Shown: positions 24,441 through 37,714 of the stretch, piece by piece
Layout of the letters: each line of letters starts with the position of its first letter
Position numbering within the stretch: the stretch's first letter is position 1
NCBI GenBank assembly: GCA_013399015.1
Contig: VWZX01010081.1
Location: 62,001-126,000, forward strand
Direction: 5' to 3'
Length of the DNA: 64,000 nt
Origin: Galbula dea
Lineage: Eukaryota > Chordata > Aves > Piciformes > Galbulidae
Translations under genes and position numbers: made by a program
Notes under the pieces: generated by a model
Told to the model about the DNA's origin: nothing
What the model saw: the letters and a program-made list of their open reading frames with translations, nothing else
Databases searched by the model: none

Positions 24441-25424
24441 TGTGGTATCTGAACCTCCTTGTGTTGGGTACCTGCAGCACCCAACTGAGCTGCTGTGTGT
24501 TTGTCACTGTCTAGTGTATTTAGACTTGCAGATACTGCTTTAAGTTGACTCCTTGGCTTGTGCCATGGAAGTACATGGCAGTTCCCAAACTGTTCAAAGA
24601 GGACTTCCTGGGGCTAGGAGGGGGGAAGAAAACAGAAAGACTTACTGAACTTAACTTACTGAACTTTATATCTCTGTATTAACTATTATCTGCATTTTAT
24701 TTCCCAGGCTTGTATCTGGGAGGAATATCCATGAGCACAGATCTGTCCTCCTGCTTTGCTGACCTCTGTGTCTTCAGGTGACAAAGGAGAAGTTCTTCAA
24801 AAGGAAGGTATGTGATTTTTCACAGAGACATTGATTTTGGGAGCTAAGTGGTGAAGGAAGGGTGGTTATGGCCAGAACATGTTGCAGGTCTTTTGGAAAT
24901 CTTGTTCAGATACCAACTCTAACAGCATGATTATAATATGCAAAAGAGATGAACTGAGTTTCCTAATTATCAGTTGAGTCTGTTCATTTCCAGGGAGGTA
25001 AAGCACAATTATAAGAGAGTGTACAAGGTCTTCTGCACCTCTGACCATTGCACAGCAGTGCTGTGGTGTGGAACAGCTGGGCTGGGCCTGCTCCACATTC
25101 CCATTTATTTGTGTAGTTGGTACCTGAGTGAGATGTGTGTGCCTAGGAGACTCTGACCTCTGTTGATCTAGAGGGAGAGGAGGAAACAGGGAGGTATGGC
25201 TGGGAGGATGGTTCCTGCCCTAGGACAGTCTTGGCCAAGGCTGGATGTTTCTACCAAGTGTTGGTGTTTGCTGAGCCCCTTCTTATGCTGCCTGTAGCCT
25301 CTGAGAGAAAGGCATCAGAACCTGCAAGAGAAGATGAGCTTGGAGCAAAGGGTGAGGTATGAGGTCAATTAAGGACATTTAGCTTGCATCAAAATCACCC
25401 AGTAGCTAGGTCAATTGTCTGAGA
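24441..25424. other. Non-coding interval, no gene
   Basis: A 14-bp perfect-to-near-perfect tandem pair ('acttactgaactt' core) lies at 24640-24667. Nothing else is recognised. Confidence 0.5.
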
Positions 25425-25476
25425 TAGAATCATGGAATGGTTTTGGCTGGGAAAATCATCTTGTTCCAACTCCCTT
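25425..25476 (-). mobile_element. Very short CR1 3' tail, minus strand
   Basis: Only 'atagaatcatggaatggttt' and 'aaatcatcttgttccaactc' remain, which correspond to the extreme 3' end of CR1. It is a severely truncated or eroded copy. Confidence 0.65.
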
Positions 25477-28400
25477 TGTAAAGGTGTTCACAAGAATAAC
25501 AAAGAAAGGTGAGGATATGTCACCATACTTCTAGTGATGCACAAAGATGGTTGAAGAGCAAGGAAAGATGCCTTCATGGTAGGACCCACAGCTACCTTCA
25601 GTGTCCTTTGATTTCACCATCCTCAGTGTAAAAAACCAGCTTCTGAAGAGCAGTAACAAAGCAAGGACCAGATTTCTTTTTCAAAGGGAATATTTCCCTT
25701 TTTTTTCACAAAAGAATCAGCACTCCAAGTATTTGGAAATAAAGGAAATGCCACAATAAAACCCACTCACCACTGTGGAAGTTCTCAGCTTGGACAGAGC
25801 CAACTCCAAAAGCTCCATCAGAATCTCAGACACACACAAATGTAATGGCACAGTAATCAGTGTGGTACAAACTATATTTAGAAGCACTACAATTATTACA
25901 TAATACATCATGAAGACCCTCTAGAGATGGTATTACCAGAGATTATAGGCTACTTCTGAAAGCCATTAAGGATCTATTAGTTGCCAAACTGGTCCATCCA
26001 TAATTTTCAGTAATGTCCTCTCTGGAGCATTGCTTTCTTCTCACATGATATCTGTAGTAGGGGAACTTTCAACCCATGACTGGTGAAAGAAAAAGTAGCC
26101 TTGACATCTTGGCTAGTTTGTAATTAATGTCTTTATTATATTCTCCAATACAATTATTGGAAGAATTAATCAATATATCTACTGAGGTTTGTAGTTTTTT
26201 TGTTTCAACTTTCCTTAAAATCTGGGGTTTTTTTCCACTTAAACTCATTAAAAATGATATAAAATATGAAAGAATTTGCATCTATGAAGCAATACTTTTC
26301 ATAATATGTAGAGAGATTATATGCAACCTGATCTTTTGGTATATTGCAAGTGTCTTGTGTCTTGATCCATCCTCTTATTTAAGCATGAGAAACTTTAGAT
26401 TTACTTCTGAGAGTTTCTGAAGAGGTCCATGTGACATCTGAAATGCTATGACACAGATCTGATTTCACCTATAGTCACTCACCTAATATCTGATACCACC
26501 TTGAATTTATAGAGCAAATCTATTTTCCTTCTGCTCTGTAAAGTGAATTTCTGCAGAATGATGCATTCATTCAATGTTCCTCTGAATGAATTCTTTTTAC
26601 TGGAGGATGAGAGAAAAAGGAAAACAAAAAGGGTCTAAAATGTTAATAAGAAAATTAAAACAAGAACCCCCCAAAAATGAATTCCTGGGATGGTTGCACT
26701 GTTGCTAATACAGAGAGAAACTGTGATATTATTACCTGTATCCTACTGGTCCCACAGATGCAGAATGTTGGCATAATATATGGAGCTGTTGAATATCTAA
26801 GGGTAGAAGTGCATTCATAAATAAATTATTATACAGTGCAGGTTACTGAGATACAATGTGCACAAAACAATAGCAAATCATTAAGGTTATGTTTTGTAAA
26901 GGCTGCACAAGATGAAAATCAAGAGGCAGGCCCATGAGTTTTCTAAGCAAGAGAAATACTCCTTATTTTGGGCATCTCATCAAAGGCCTTTGATGAAGAA
27001 AAGGCTAGGAGCTTGGAAGTTTGCTTTGTTCTTTCCTGTCAGTGTGTAAAATCAGAGCCTGTTCTAGAGCAAACTGTTTAATCAGAGGAGAGCAGTGAGT
27101 ACTTTATGTGTGACTGTGAGGTTTTTCCCCTGCCCCATGCAGCAGCTCTGAAGTAATGTGTGGGATATTAGCTGGTCACCATTTTAGAGGAAAAAAAAGG
27201 AAAAAAAAAGAACAAGGAAAAAAACCCACACAAGAAAACAACCCAAACAAACAGAACAAGAAAACCCCAACCCCAACCAAATCTTAAACCCCAAAAATGT
27301 CTGATTGAGTCAGAGAAAAGTTACTGCATTATTAAAATGGGTGAATTATTTTTTCTTCCTTTCTTATGCTTTGTCAAATTTATAAAATATTATATTTCTC
27401 TTCAGCTAGAGTTCCATACTGTGTAGCTCAGAGATAATCCCTATGGTCTTGGCATATGTTACTTAATTGTCTCAGAAGGAAATACCATAAATACCATGCT
27501 GTCATCTCCCATGGGCATTTGCTCATCTGTCACAGTGGGAGCTCCAGACTGGGTGAGGTGCTCTAAGACATTTCTTAAACTATGTAAATCACAGCCATTT
27601 CTCCTTCCTCCTTCCCAAATGGTCAATTATGTATAAACATGTGTTAATAAAAATTTGCTTGCTTTGCCTCCGAGGTGCACACCCAGGAAGCTCTGGGAGT
27701 GTGATAAACTAGAAACACCATTAGGATGTGATTCAACCTAGGACAGAAATTGCTGGCTTTTCAAGTGCCAACATAGAGAGGGAAATCTGAGGGATTCAGG
27801 CCCAAAGTTAGAAGGTAAACAAAGCTATCCATAAAAGTCATTAAAGAACCAGGAGAAGTTTCTCTCCTGCTCTTTTAAGGGAGCTGTTTTCTCTCTACCT
27901 ACCAAGAAAAAAGCAATTTAGAAGATTATGCTGAAAGGATGCTCAAGGCTATTTAACACATTTGCTGCTTAATGACCTCTGTACAGGTTCAGTTGCTATA
28001 GGAGAGAGAAAACAGCCACAGCTGAAGGGATAGAGGTTGCAAACAACTGTAGTGAGTACCGATCCAAAGAGGTAAGGGAAAGGCAGATCAAAAGGTGCAG
28101 TGTGCTTAGCCATGTCAGTGAATAACCTGAGGATCCCCCAGGTTGGAAGGACAAGGCTTTATAGTACAAGAGTGCACACTGTTGGTGTGGTTTTGGTCTT
28201 CAAACAACCTGTGACAAGCAGTTCTTATCCATCAGATACTTATTTCCCAGGCTAAATCAATCCTGGCTTGTATTTCCATAGGTCATCATGGTTAGTTTGA
28301 AGCAGAACCTCTGACTGAGTTTGCACTCATCCATATTTAGGGTGTAGCCAGCTAATAAAAGACTAGAACTGATGCCACACCATTGATTAATAATCCTTAA

Positions 28401-28979
28401 GTGTCTAATGGTGAAACATTTCTGATGTACTGACTGATTGAACTGGACACATATACTAGTGCTCTGTTGATGGTGAGCCTGGAGCAAAGTGCTGGCTCAG
28501 ATTATGGACCATTTTATATCCTGGTTTTATTTGATTTTTTTTTTTTTTCTGAGATATATAGCACTTGAGAAGCAGAGGTACATGAGCCAAATATTGTCAG
28601 AGAAGCTCATTAGTAGCTCTATAATTTCAGAGGCAGAATGAGAAAGATATTGCATAGGAATAACACAAAAGCTTGGTCTGAAAATGAATTGGAGCTGAGG
28701 TTGAGTCATTTATAGGTAAAAGTGTGGTGATGCTCTTTGTGCAGAGAGGTTTTTTTCTGTAGTGTTTGTTAAAAAATGGAAGGTGAAGGTAATTAAAGTG
28801 AAGGAAATAATCTTGAGTTGTAAAATGATAGTTTAAAAAGGGGAACCAGAGCATCCTGCAGATCATACTGTGGCATGGTCGAGGTGCAAAGGACATCCAT
28901 GAAGTGAGGGACGGGTCAGTACCTTCAAGCTGACCCTTTCCTCCAGCTCTCAAATGCAAATCTGACAGCCTGAACACAG
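25477..28979. other. Non-coding interval, no gene
   Basis: About 3.5 kb of AT-rich sequence. It contains a G4T7 run near 26224 and an A/C-rich tract at 27188-27290. Short ORFs on both strands (for example 26127-26420 plus) carry no recognisable motif. Confidence 0.5.
27188..27290. repeat. A/C-rich low-complexity tract
   Basis: A-runs with G interruptions grade into CCCAAAC, AACCCC and CCAACC units. The tract lacks T for most of its length. Confidence 0.85.
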
Positions 28980-29290
28980 AGTCACAGATTCACAGAATGG
29001 GTTGGAAGGGATCTTTCAAGGTCCTCTAGTCCAACCCCCCCACCCCTGCAGTCAACAAGGACATCTGCAACTAGGGCAGGTTGCTCAGAGCCCCAACCAA
29101 CCTGAGCTGGAGTGGTTCCAGGGATGGGACATCTTCCACCTCTTTGGGCAACCTGGGACAGGGTCTCACCACCCCCAGAGGAAACAATTTTCCCCCTGTA
29201 TCTAGTCTACATCTCTTTTTTTGTTTAAAACCATCAACACTTGTCCTCTCCCAACATGTCCTGCTAAAAAGATCTAGGTTATCCTCTTCC
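28980..29290 (-). mobile_element. CR1 LINE fragment, type C 3' end, minus strand
   Basis: The reverse complement reads 'cacagaatgggttggaaggg', 'aaggacatctgcaactaggg', 'gagctggagtggttccaggg', 'ttgggcaacctgggacaggg' and 'catcaacacttgtcctctcc'. It is homologous to the first half of the copy at 44226-44860. Confidence 0.93.
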
Positions 29291-31399
29291 TTCCCATTTC
29301 CAAACAGCAGCAGCTACACTGAATTCAAGCTTCTCTTTTAGGGCTTGCTCTATTTTACTCAATCCCATAGAAAACTTTCATGATGCAGGTGCTTTTATTT
29401 TTTATCAGACTGCTTTCATTTAGAAGGGAGAATTGGAAGCAAAGTAATTGAATTAATTTAAAGTAATTTAATTGTTATGTTCCCATTCACGTTTCCTTGC
29501 TTGACAAGCATAAAGGCACTTGTTTTTGTTTTGTGGCAAGAACTCTGTGTTAAATATCTTTCTTTTTGGTAGTATCAGAAGTCAAAAGGAAAGATACCTA
29601 GCTGGAATTGTTGCTTTTGGGATGCTATGACTTTTTTGGCTCATGCTCATAGGGTCAAAGAGATAGTGTGAATTATGATGAATTGTTTCCCTTCTCTCCT
29701 GAAGACTAAAATAACATGAAGCATTTGGATTTATTACCATTCATCAAAGACAGCTTTTGGCAGAATTATATCACCCAGCAACTCATTGGCATATCAAACC
29801 CAGTACATGAGCAGTTCTGTGAAGCAGGCAAGGGGATTTGATGGGAAGGTCTCCTCCATCACTTGAGCAATGAGAAGAGGGGTTTTGTTTTCACCAAATA
29901 AAACTCTAGAGGAGCCATTCACATGGCTGTAGCTAAAGGCCATCATAAACCCCAGTTTTCATGGTGGTGTAGATCCTTACTGAACCATTAAACACTCTAC
30001 TGCCTTTAAAAGTAGTATTTTTGTGGAGGACTCAGCTTGGAAAGGGAAATGTGCCTGTGTGTTTTTAAATGAGGGGAAAATGGTTCTCAGTTCAAAAGGT
30101 CAAGCAGCTAATATTTATTTACATCCTTCAGCTTTAAGACCTTGGCATCTTAATGTTCTGTATGTGTTTAAGCCTCTCTAGATGAATTTGTCTTTCTATT
30201 CCCAAACTGTAGTTTTCTGGGAAGACATTAACTTAATAATCAGATTTATTATGTTCTGATCACTTGGAGACATGAGCACATGAACATTGTGCACAGCTCT
30301 CCATACTGAGAAGAGTACCAGGGAGCTAGGAAAGGTTCAGTACATCCTTGCTGCTGGAAATAGAAGTAGCCAGCACCTTTTAGTAGTCACAACTCTATGA
30401 AGCACCACTAATATCTATGCCATTGCAACTGCACTTAAAATGCTAGTAGTAATGAATAGCCATAATTTTATTGTAAAGCCATGATTGGGTTTGCTAAAGT
30501 GTCTGCAGAGAGATCTGTATCCTTGAGCCATGTAATATTATTTTCCAAACATCCAACTGAGTGTGGAACTCTTTTTTTTCCCTTCTTTTCTTCATTTTCT
30601 GTGGTCTCAGAAAACTTTGTGTTTCATTTCAAAATCATCTGCTAGACCTATGCTGATGAGAAACTTTTATTCCATGTGTAAGTAATGTTATTCACTTCCT
30701 GGCATGTTGCAGAATTAGCTAAAGCACCTAAATAATGACATATAAAACTGAATAAAAAGAAGCCTGGTGATTTGTGTTCTAAAGTGGTCCATCTGCACTG
30801 GTTATCTGATTATGGGATGTTCATTCCCTCATCATGGATGCCAATTGCATCAGCTACTCTGGGACCTTCAAACTCTAAATTATTCTTAGTTAATATTAGG
30901 CACCTGAGCTTAAAAAAAATATAAAATATAGACTGTGTGGACTTGTGTTGGAAGAAGCAAAGTTGCCAGCTGTCAGTATATCCCTAATGTTAATTTAAGG
31001 CCAGTTAAAATGTCTGATGAGCCACGTGTAAGCATGAATCATATGCATACCCTAGTATAGGGTTCCCTGTTGCTAGTAGAGGGAAAATGTTCTTTTTCAA
31101 CATGATTAGGATGCAATTAAAAATTTGAGTAGCAGAAGGCTAGCATCTTACCAGAAATAGGCAATGAGATTAATAAGGCATTCATTAATTTTATCATCAA
31201 TTATATATTAGTATTGGTATACTAATTAGAATGAATAATTAAGACAAATAATAAATAGTGACACCTGTTAACAGGAGCCCTGTCACTTACCTCTCCTGGT
31301 TTATTTGGCATGCTGTGACATGCCTTACACCTCCACTGTGCAGCTAGAGGAAGCATCACCAAGTTTTCCCCTAAGAGTAAGTCTTGAGGAAGTCCTTGC
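29291..31399. other. Non-coding interval, no gene
   Basis: No gene or CR1 is seen. A 19-bp imperfect tandem ('aaagtaatt.aatt' core) lies at 29441-29474. AT-rich sequence near 31150-31255 has no clear structure. Confidence 0.5.
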
Positions 31400-31597
31400 C
31401 CCAAAAGGGTTGTCAAGACCTGGCCCAGGCTGCCCAGGCCAGTGGTGGAGTCACCATCCCTGGAGGAACTGGAAAGCCTTGGAGGTGTGGTGCTGAGGAA
31501 CATGGTTTAGTGGTGACCTGGGTCATCTGGGTTAATGGTTGGAAGTAATGGTTGGATCCTAAAGGTCTCATCCTACCAAAATAGTTCTATGAGACCA
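31400..31597 (+). mobile_element. CR1 LINE 3' fragment, type A
   Basis: It contains 'cccaaaagggttgtcaagac', 'gcccaggccagtggtggagt', 'ggtgtggtgctgaggaacat', 'ggtttagtggtgacctgggt' and the degraded tail 'atagttctatgagacc'. Confidence 0.88.
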
Positions 31598-31787
31598 TGA
31601 GAACCATAATTCCTGCCTACATATCAGTAAGTTCTTGCACCATGTGGTGGTTGCTGTGTTCTTGATGACCAGCTTGAGACTTGCTTGCTCTCTGCCTACC
31701 TCCAAGAACACATGTCCAAAACACAACATCTAGCTCAGGTAACCAATTCTCAAGATGCTCAGTTCTCCAGTTCAATGTGAATTAAGA

Positions 31788-31850
31788 CTCAGAGAATCAT
31801 TTAGCTTGGAAATTACCTTGAAAATCATCAAGTCCAACCACTATGAGGGT
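31788..31850 (-). mobile_element. Short CR1 3' tail, minus strand
   Basis: 'agagaatcatttagcttgga' and 'aaatcatcaagtccaaccac' match the extreme CR1 3' end in reverse complement. It converges with the plus-strand copy 190 bases to its left. Confidence 0.75.
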
Positions 31851-32660
31851 GAGGAACTTATGTTAGTTAAGTTTGGTGAGAAGGATGGAAGAGGTTAGGT
31901 TATAGGAGAAAAAACAAGGTAATAGTAAGCTAATTAACAAATAAGGTGTTTTCTGAGGAGGAAATTACCCAGTATGATAATTACATATCAAGTTGTATGG
32001 CCATCAAGTTATGTAAAGATACTGTGGACACCAAGAGGACAGGTCACAGGCAGCCTCTGCTGAGTGTGGTGCATATCTGAGGTGATGAGAGGGTGAAACA
32101 AGGAGGAGGACAGAAAGACAGGTGCTGGAAGTTCAGTCTTTATTACAAACTGTGTGATGGACAGAACTGTAGCTGAAGTAGGGCTGCTTAAATAGATTGC
32201 AGCCTCCCAAGTCTTTCCTGGATGACCAGAAAAAAGCCAGGGGGCCTCCCTTCACCTTCAAAGCCTCCCTTGAAAGCTTTTAAACTCCCTCAGCTTGGTG
32301 TAAGCAAATGGTAAAGGCTCAGAAATGGGATGATTTCAATTGCATGCTTTTGAAAAGTCACCCTCAGTGATTCTTTAGTTTGGTTTAGCAACTTATGGTT
32401 CAGGGCTGTAGGACTTTGCCACAGGGAGTTAGTGTCAGCTGTGAGAGGGAGAAGGAAGAGAGCTGGGAAGTGCTGAGGAGCATGGAGCCAAGCAGGAGCT
32501 GCAGCACACATAGAAGAGAGGGTTACAGCTACAGAAAAGCTCTGATTCTCCTAAGTTCTCTCTTCACTTCTGTTGCTAGGGTTGAATATTTCAATTTGCA
32601 ATTGTTCTGCACAACTGCCAGGCTGAGGCAGATAAAAAGAAAACAAAATATTAGATGTTA

Positions 32661-32680
32661 ATATAAATATATATATATTA
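32661..32680. repeat. (AT)n microsatellite
   Basis: An imperfect TATA repeat is interrupted by 'aaat'. Confidence 0.8.
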
Positions 32681-32947
32681 AGGTACTTCTGTATTTCTTG
32701 CCTTACAGATCTGGTCTGCAGCTCTAAAAAGTCAGAATTTAGCTGTTAGTGGGAGCTGTTGACATCAGCAAGGTGTACAGGATGCTTGAGGGGCAGAGGA
32801 AGAGCTGAAAAGCCCTTTGTGGATCTCTACTTGGGTAGTAACTATTGTTTCCTGGGTGGTTTTGTCCAGCACCTACTCATTTCTGCTAAATAACCTCCAA
32901 ATTACACTGGAGAAGAAACCAGCTTGCCTACCTCAGAAAGCTGCAAG

Positions 32948-32974
32948 TATATATATGTATATTTATATATATTT
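32948..32974. repeat. (TA)n microsatellite, interrupted
   Basis: TA units are interrupted by 'tgtatatt' and followed by TTTATT. Confidence 0.85.
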
Positions 32975-33463
32975 ATTTTTCCCTGCTAAAGCCCTAAAAA
33001 ATGGTACAGAATTGCTTAATATATTTGAAGAATACTAAAAATGCACTGCATTTTCAGAGGAGCTCCCATTATTACAGGATGAGTTAGCCTATCTGAATTA
33101 GAAATACATTAGCAAAGGGATTTGGGTAGACATGTCTATATGGATTAAACAGAGTTGCACTATGCTTTCTTGAGTTGTCTGGATTGGGTTGTGGTTTTTT
33201 TTTTCCTCCCCCTATTTTTTTTTTTAACTTCCATCTCTCCTCTCCTCAATCATAATGAATTTATTTGGGCAAAATCCCAAGCTGAAACCCAACAGAGGAT
33301 ATTTTCAGAGTTGTCCTTTATAGATACTTGCCACTATCAACACAGATCTGGTTTTGAGGAGCAGTTCTTTAAAGCTGCCTTAAAGACTAATGAAATAGAG
33401 TGTGATAGATGTTACCCCCTTTCAGGGACTTTTAAAGTAAGTTACTTTCAGAAATAGAAAAGA

Positions 33464-33489
33464 AATATATATGAAATATATATATATAA
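33464..33489. repeat. (TA)n microsatellite, interrupted
   Basis: Two TA blocks are separated by 'tgaaa'. Confidence 0.85.
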
Positions 33490-33911
33490 TCTTCAAGCCC
33501 TGCTTTGGGTGCTACTTTTCAAGATCATACATTTATTTTCAGCAGTAAGATGCTCTATGTAATGTATATGTTAATCTTCACCCCAAAAAAACCCAACCCA
33601 AAGATCTGATTTTTTTTCTAACTAAGGCAGAGATTTGTAATTGCAGAGAGAGTGCTGCAGAACAGGGTGAGCACAGTTGCAGGATGCTCCTGTTGTTACC
33701 TCTGGGAGAGGGAAGGTTTACAAAGCACCTCAGTGAATGAGGAGCAAAAGTGACAATCCAGGTGGAGAACAGCTTGCTACCTGCCAGCCTGGCCATGTGG
33801 AGAAGTGACAGACCCCATAGTATTAGCATTTTGTCACTGGCTTCTTTGCAAAGCCAGATATATTTAGGCTTCTAAATCTGAAATCTTCCTTTGTGTCCTC
33901 TGGAGATTATC

Positions 33912-33935
33912 ATTTATTATTATTATTATTATTTT
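33912..33935. repeat. (ATT)n microsatellite
   Basis: About seven ATT units precede a short T-run. Confidence 0.9.
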
Positions 33936-34135
33936 TACAACATGGGCTATTTAGGAGAAGAGCATGGCATGGGTTTGTCACTTTTTAGGTCATAGTTGTA
34001 TATGTTTATGAGAGATTTTTCTTTCACAGATAACATTATGCAGTTATTTCACTTGAAACCCCTTAAAAGTCATGAGTAGTATAAGTGACATCCTTAAAGA
34101 AATGATTCTCTGACCTTAAATTAAGATATAATATA

Positions 34136-34247
34136 TTTTTTTTGTCTTACACACTTAGCTTACAACAAAATAAACCCCAAATATACATTAGGGTTTTTTT
34201 GTCTTACACACTTGACTTGCAATGAAATAAACCCCAAGTATTTCTTC
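34136..34247. repeat. Tandem duplication, 57-bp period
   Basis: A T-run followed by 'gtcttacacactt', a variable stretch and 'aaataaacccca' occurs twice. The two 'gtcttac' blocks begin at 34144 and 34201. The second copy has several substitutions. Confidence 0.88.
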
Positions 34248-36017
34248 TTAAGATTATTTGTAATTCTTCTTTCCACACTCTATTTCCAAAGTGCATTGCA
34301 GCTTTGTATATTTAATATTATAGCACATATTTTTTGAAATCAAGGGAGTTGAGTTGTTTCCAGAGCCTTTTTTAGCATTCATTTTTATTTCAGTGTCTTG
34401 TCTTGACAATTGTCTTGTCTTTTTTGTTCAAGTGAGAGCATAAACAGTTACATGTAATGGTCCAAAAATACTCTGTAATGATTGCTAACATTAGAGAGCA
34501 TAAAGTAAATAAGAATGACAATGTAAAGCCTAATTTACACCTGAAGAGGGACAAAAAATGACCAAATCCCCCCCCCCAAAAAAAATAAATTATATCAGTT
34601 CTGGGTCTTCAATTCAACCACATATTCCTGAAGAGAAAATGCTGCTCAAATGAGGTTTCAGAATCTGACTTGAAAGGTCATGAAATTCAGATTTCCATCT
34701 AAAATTCATCACATTGTTCCTCACTGTAGCTGGGATCTTGTAACAAGGAGTGATGTTACTTCCAGTGCTTCATCTCTGGTCCCTCTGGAGAATAAAGCAC
34801 TAAGTAAAAGTCCTTTGGAGAACCATTTGGTCTCTTCAGGCTGGGACCAAACACAAGCTGGGATTATCTGAGCAGCTGAAATGGCTAGTTTATTCTATTT
34901 TTTTTTTATCAGCCATTTGTGCAATAAAAATTTCTATATTTAAAGCCCTGATTTCCATCTTTTTGCTCCACAGCTCAGTTAAGAGAGGCAAAATTAAATG
35001 TTTGTTCTTCTTTGCCAGCTGGATGAGCTGCACTGGGGGAAAAGAATTCTGCTTTCATAAGGAAACTGAGGAGTGCATTAAAAAAATTGCCCTTTAAAAT
35101 GAAAGAGAGATAAAATACACAGTTCTGCAGAGTTTTTGTCTATAAGGCAGAATGTTATGAAGGTATGGAGAGAGGGAGAAGGGTCTGAGGAGCTAAAAGG
35201 ATTGTCACAGCTTTGAGAAAGTTGATGCACACATGAGGAGAGCCAAGAATATCCATGGTGAAGTGCTTGCTTGCCTTTCTCTGGCTAGATCCTCCATGGC
35301 CTCCATCTGTCTGTCTGTGAGTTTGGGGAAAATTTGCTTGTGAGTACAAAAACTTTCCAGGTTTATTCCTGGGTAAAGTTTTGATTTCAGCCTCTTTGGC
35401 TTTTTCAGTTAAAAAACCATTTTGCTGGAGAAATCTTTATGCACTTAAGGCAGAGAGAAGGAAAACAGTGAGGCAAAGGCTGTTTCATTTAATACCTTTT
35501 TTTTCCCCTGACTTTCTTTTTTTTTTTTGCACATGCAAGGAACCTTATTTGATGAAATTCAGCCCCCAGTGTTCAAGAAACTGTCTTCATTTGTTAACTA
35601 TTTTTGTCTGTCTCTGGAAAAGTTGCAGTGTGCAGCAGCAGTGCAGAGTTTCTGCCATGGGATGGGATAGAAAGGAAAGACTGGGGAGCAATGGACAGAC
35701 AAATCTCAGTGGCAGAAACAAAGCAGCAAATTACAAAAGAGGAAATATCTAGGTGCATGGAAATAGTGTAGAAAAAGACCAAACCCAACAAACTACTTTT
35801 AGACTTCCCATTTCTGCAGTATATTAGCAATTCAAAGTTCTCTTCAGTCCTAAGCACAGGATGCCATGAATTGGGGATGCAGATACCCTCTAGTGAAGAA
35901 AGGAGCTAGACACATCTCTCAAATATTCAGTTCTTCATAGTTGTAATTGATCTTTCATCATTAAACACTTTTATTAACACTTTCTCAACAAGCTTTAAAA
36001 CTCTGTGTGCCAAAAAA

Positions 36018-36132
36018 AAAGGTGTAGATATGGTGCTTGGGGCCATGGCTTAGTGGTGAGCATGGTAGTGTTGGGTGGTTGCTTGGACTTGATGATCTCA
36101 GAGGTCTTTTCCAACCATAATGATTCTATGGT
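36018..36132 (+). mobile_element. CR1 LINE 3' tail, type A
   Basis: It contains 'ggtgtagatatggtgcttgg', 'ggccatggcttagtggtgag', 'cttgatgatctcagaggtct' and 'ccataatgattctatgg'. It begins directly after a 9-base A-run. It belongs to the same sub-variant as the copies at 24295 and 37618. Confidence 0.92.
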
Positions 36133-37617
36133 TGTTCTGCCTGTCTTACTGCCCCAGCAAATCCCAAATATAATCCAAATTGGATATTCTCTGATAAACT
36201 TTGAGGCACTGCAATAAGAGTGTTGGTTCTTTGTCATCTGACAATACCTTTTTTTTTTCCTTTCTCTGAATTCCATCTTCTCTTCAGTGCATTTCAACCA
36301 AGGACACATTGACCTCTTGTCAGTTTGAATTCAATATTCCTCTGCCAGAGGATAATGGCCCCAAAAGGTAGGGTTTTTTTTCCTGTAAACTATGCATTGA
36401 TTTCATACTTCTAGATGTAATAGAACATAACTAAAGTATTTCTGGTTGCATGTACTCTTATTAAACTATTTGGTGTAGGTTGCTTTAGTGGACATTGTCA
36501 GAAATACTCCATAAAATAATGTTAATCACTATTCTGTCTTCACCACAGATTTAATTTACAGTAGAATAGTGAAACAACTCTCTTACAGGTATTTAGAGTG
36601 GATTAGTAAATTTGTTTGTGCTGATTGAGTCCCCACTGATTTGTGATGATGGGTTCTGCAGCATACACATCTGGTGGGAGGTTGGCCTGAAATAAAGATA
36701 TAACTTTGCTGGGGTTGTTTTCCTGTAACAACTGCATGGGTTTACTTCATTGGGTTGTGTGGACATAAGTGCAATTGAACTAAAATAGGTCTGGTTTTCA
36801 CTGTGCACAGTTTAGTCATGCATCAATACATCTTTAATTAAGAGTGTCTGGCAGGTACAATAGTAGAGTACTCCAAATAATTTTCCAAAGCAGCCTGTTT
36901 CCTTCCAGACAGGTAATCAGAATTTGTCTCAGTTAGTCAGTGGATGTAGAATTTTTTATTAAGATATGTGATTAAGCCTTTAAAAACTTTATGTTGAACT
37001 GTCAGATTTTGGTCAGGAGCCCTGGACTGTGAATATTTCCAAGTTTATAATAGCAAAGTGAGGCCTTCCTCCTGACAGGAGACTAAAACAAAAGATCTTA
37101 TTAAACAAGTTGATTAGCTCATTTTTTAGGAATAGTCAACATCAGAACAACATATCAGGATTGAGAGGATCAGATCCCCTTTGTTGGACAGATTATGATC
37201 TGCCTCACAATAGCTTTTTTCCTTTGAGGTTTCCAGGGATGCAAACAACTGTAGAAGGCTTTTCCCAGCTGAAATGACTTTGAGATGATGTTATAAAGAT
37301 GTAAAGTACTTAGGATGGTACAAAAAGTTTAATAGTCATTTGACTTGCTCTAGCTTAAGTACCAGAGCTGATGCTGAGATCTGGAAAGTCTGGCAGTCTT
37401 GATGCAACAAGGAGTTGACAAAAGTTGAATGAGGTTCCAGGATGGTCCTGAACTGTGCATGGGTAGTCTCCTGTGTGGCTCTAAAGTCAAGGTAGGCAAA
37501 AAACTGAATTGGATTCTGTGTCCTTTCATTCTCTTTGGTTAAGCACTTCTCATGCTCTAAGGTGTTATCACAGTGATAGCAAAAACCTGATATAAACAAA
37601 AAACCAGTAGAAACCAT
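36133..37617. other. Non-coding interval, no gene
   Basis: No gene or recognised repeat is seen. The ORFs on the minus strand at 36593-36808 and 37336-37617 lack recognisable motifs. Confidence 0.5.
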
Positions 37618-37714
37618 GGGGCCAGTTTCATGGTGAGGATGGAAGTGTTGAGTGGGTGGTTGGACTTGATGATCTCAGAGGTCTTTTCCAACCTTAGTGA
37701 TTCTATGATTCTAA
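37618..37714 (+). mobile_element. CR1 LINE 3' tail, type A, short
   Basis: It contains 'gggccagtttcatggtgagg', 'ggtggttggacttgatgatc', 'tcagaggtcttttccaacct' and an intact 'gattctatgattcta' end. Confidence 0.92.

Larger units (their letters stand above)
31851..36017. other. Non-coding interval, no gene
   Basis: About 4 kb without a recognised gene. Three AT microsatellites lie at 32661-32680, 32948-32974 and 33464-33489. An (ATT)n run lies at 33912-33935, a tandem duplication at 34136-34247 and a C-run next to an A-run at 34568-34586. ORFs such as 33155-33457 and 35381-35752 cross homopolymers and show no domain. Confidence 0.5.

Noticed and set aside
32120..32170. Possible endogenous retrovirus LTR edge near 'cagtctttattacaaac'
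   Set aside because: No paired LTR, target duplication, primer-binding site or retroviral coding region is visible nearby, so the resemblance is not enough.
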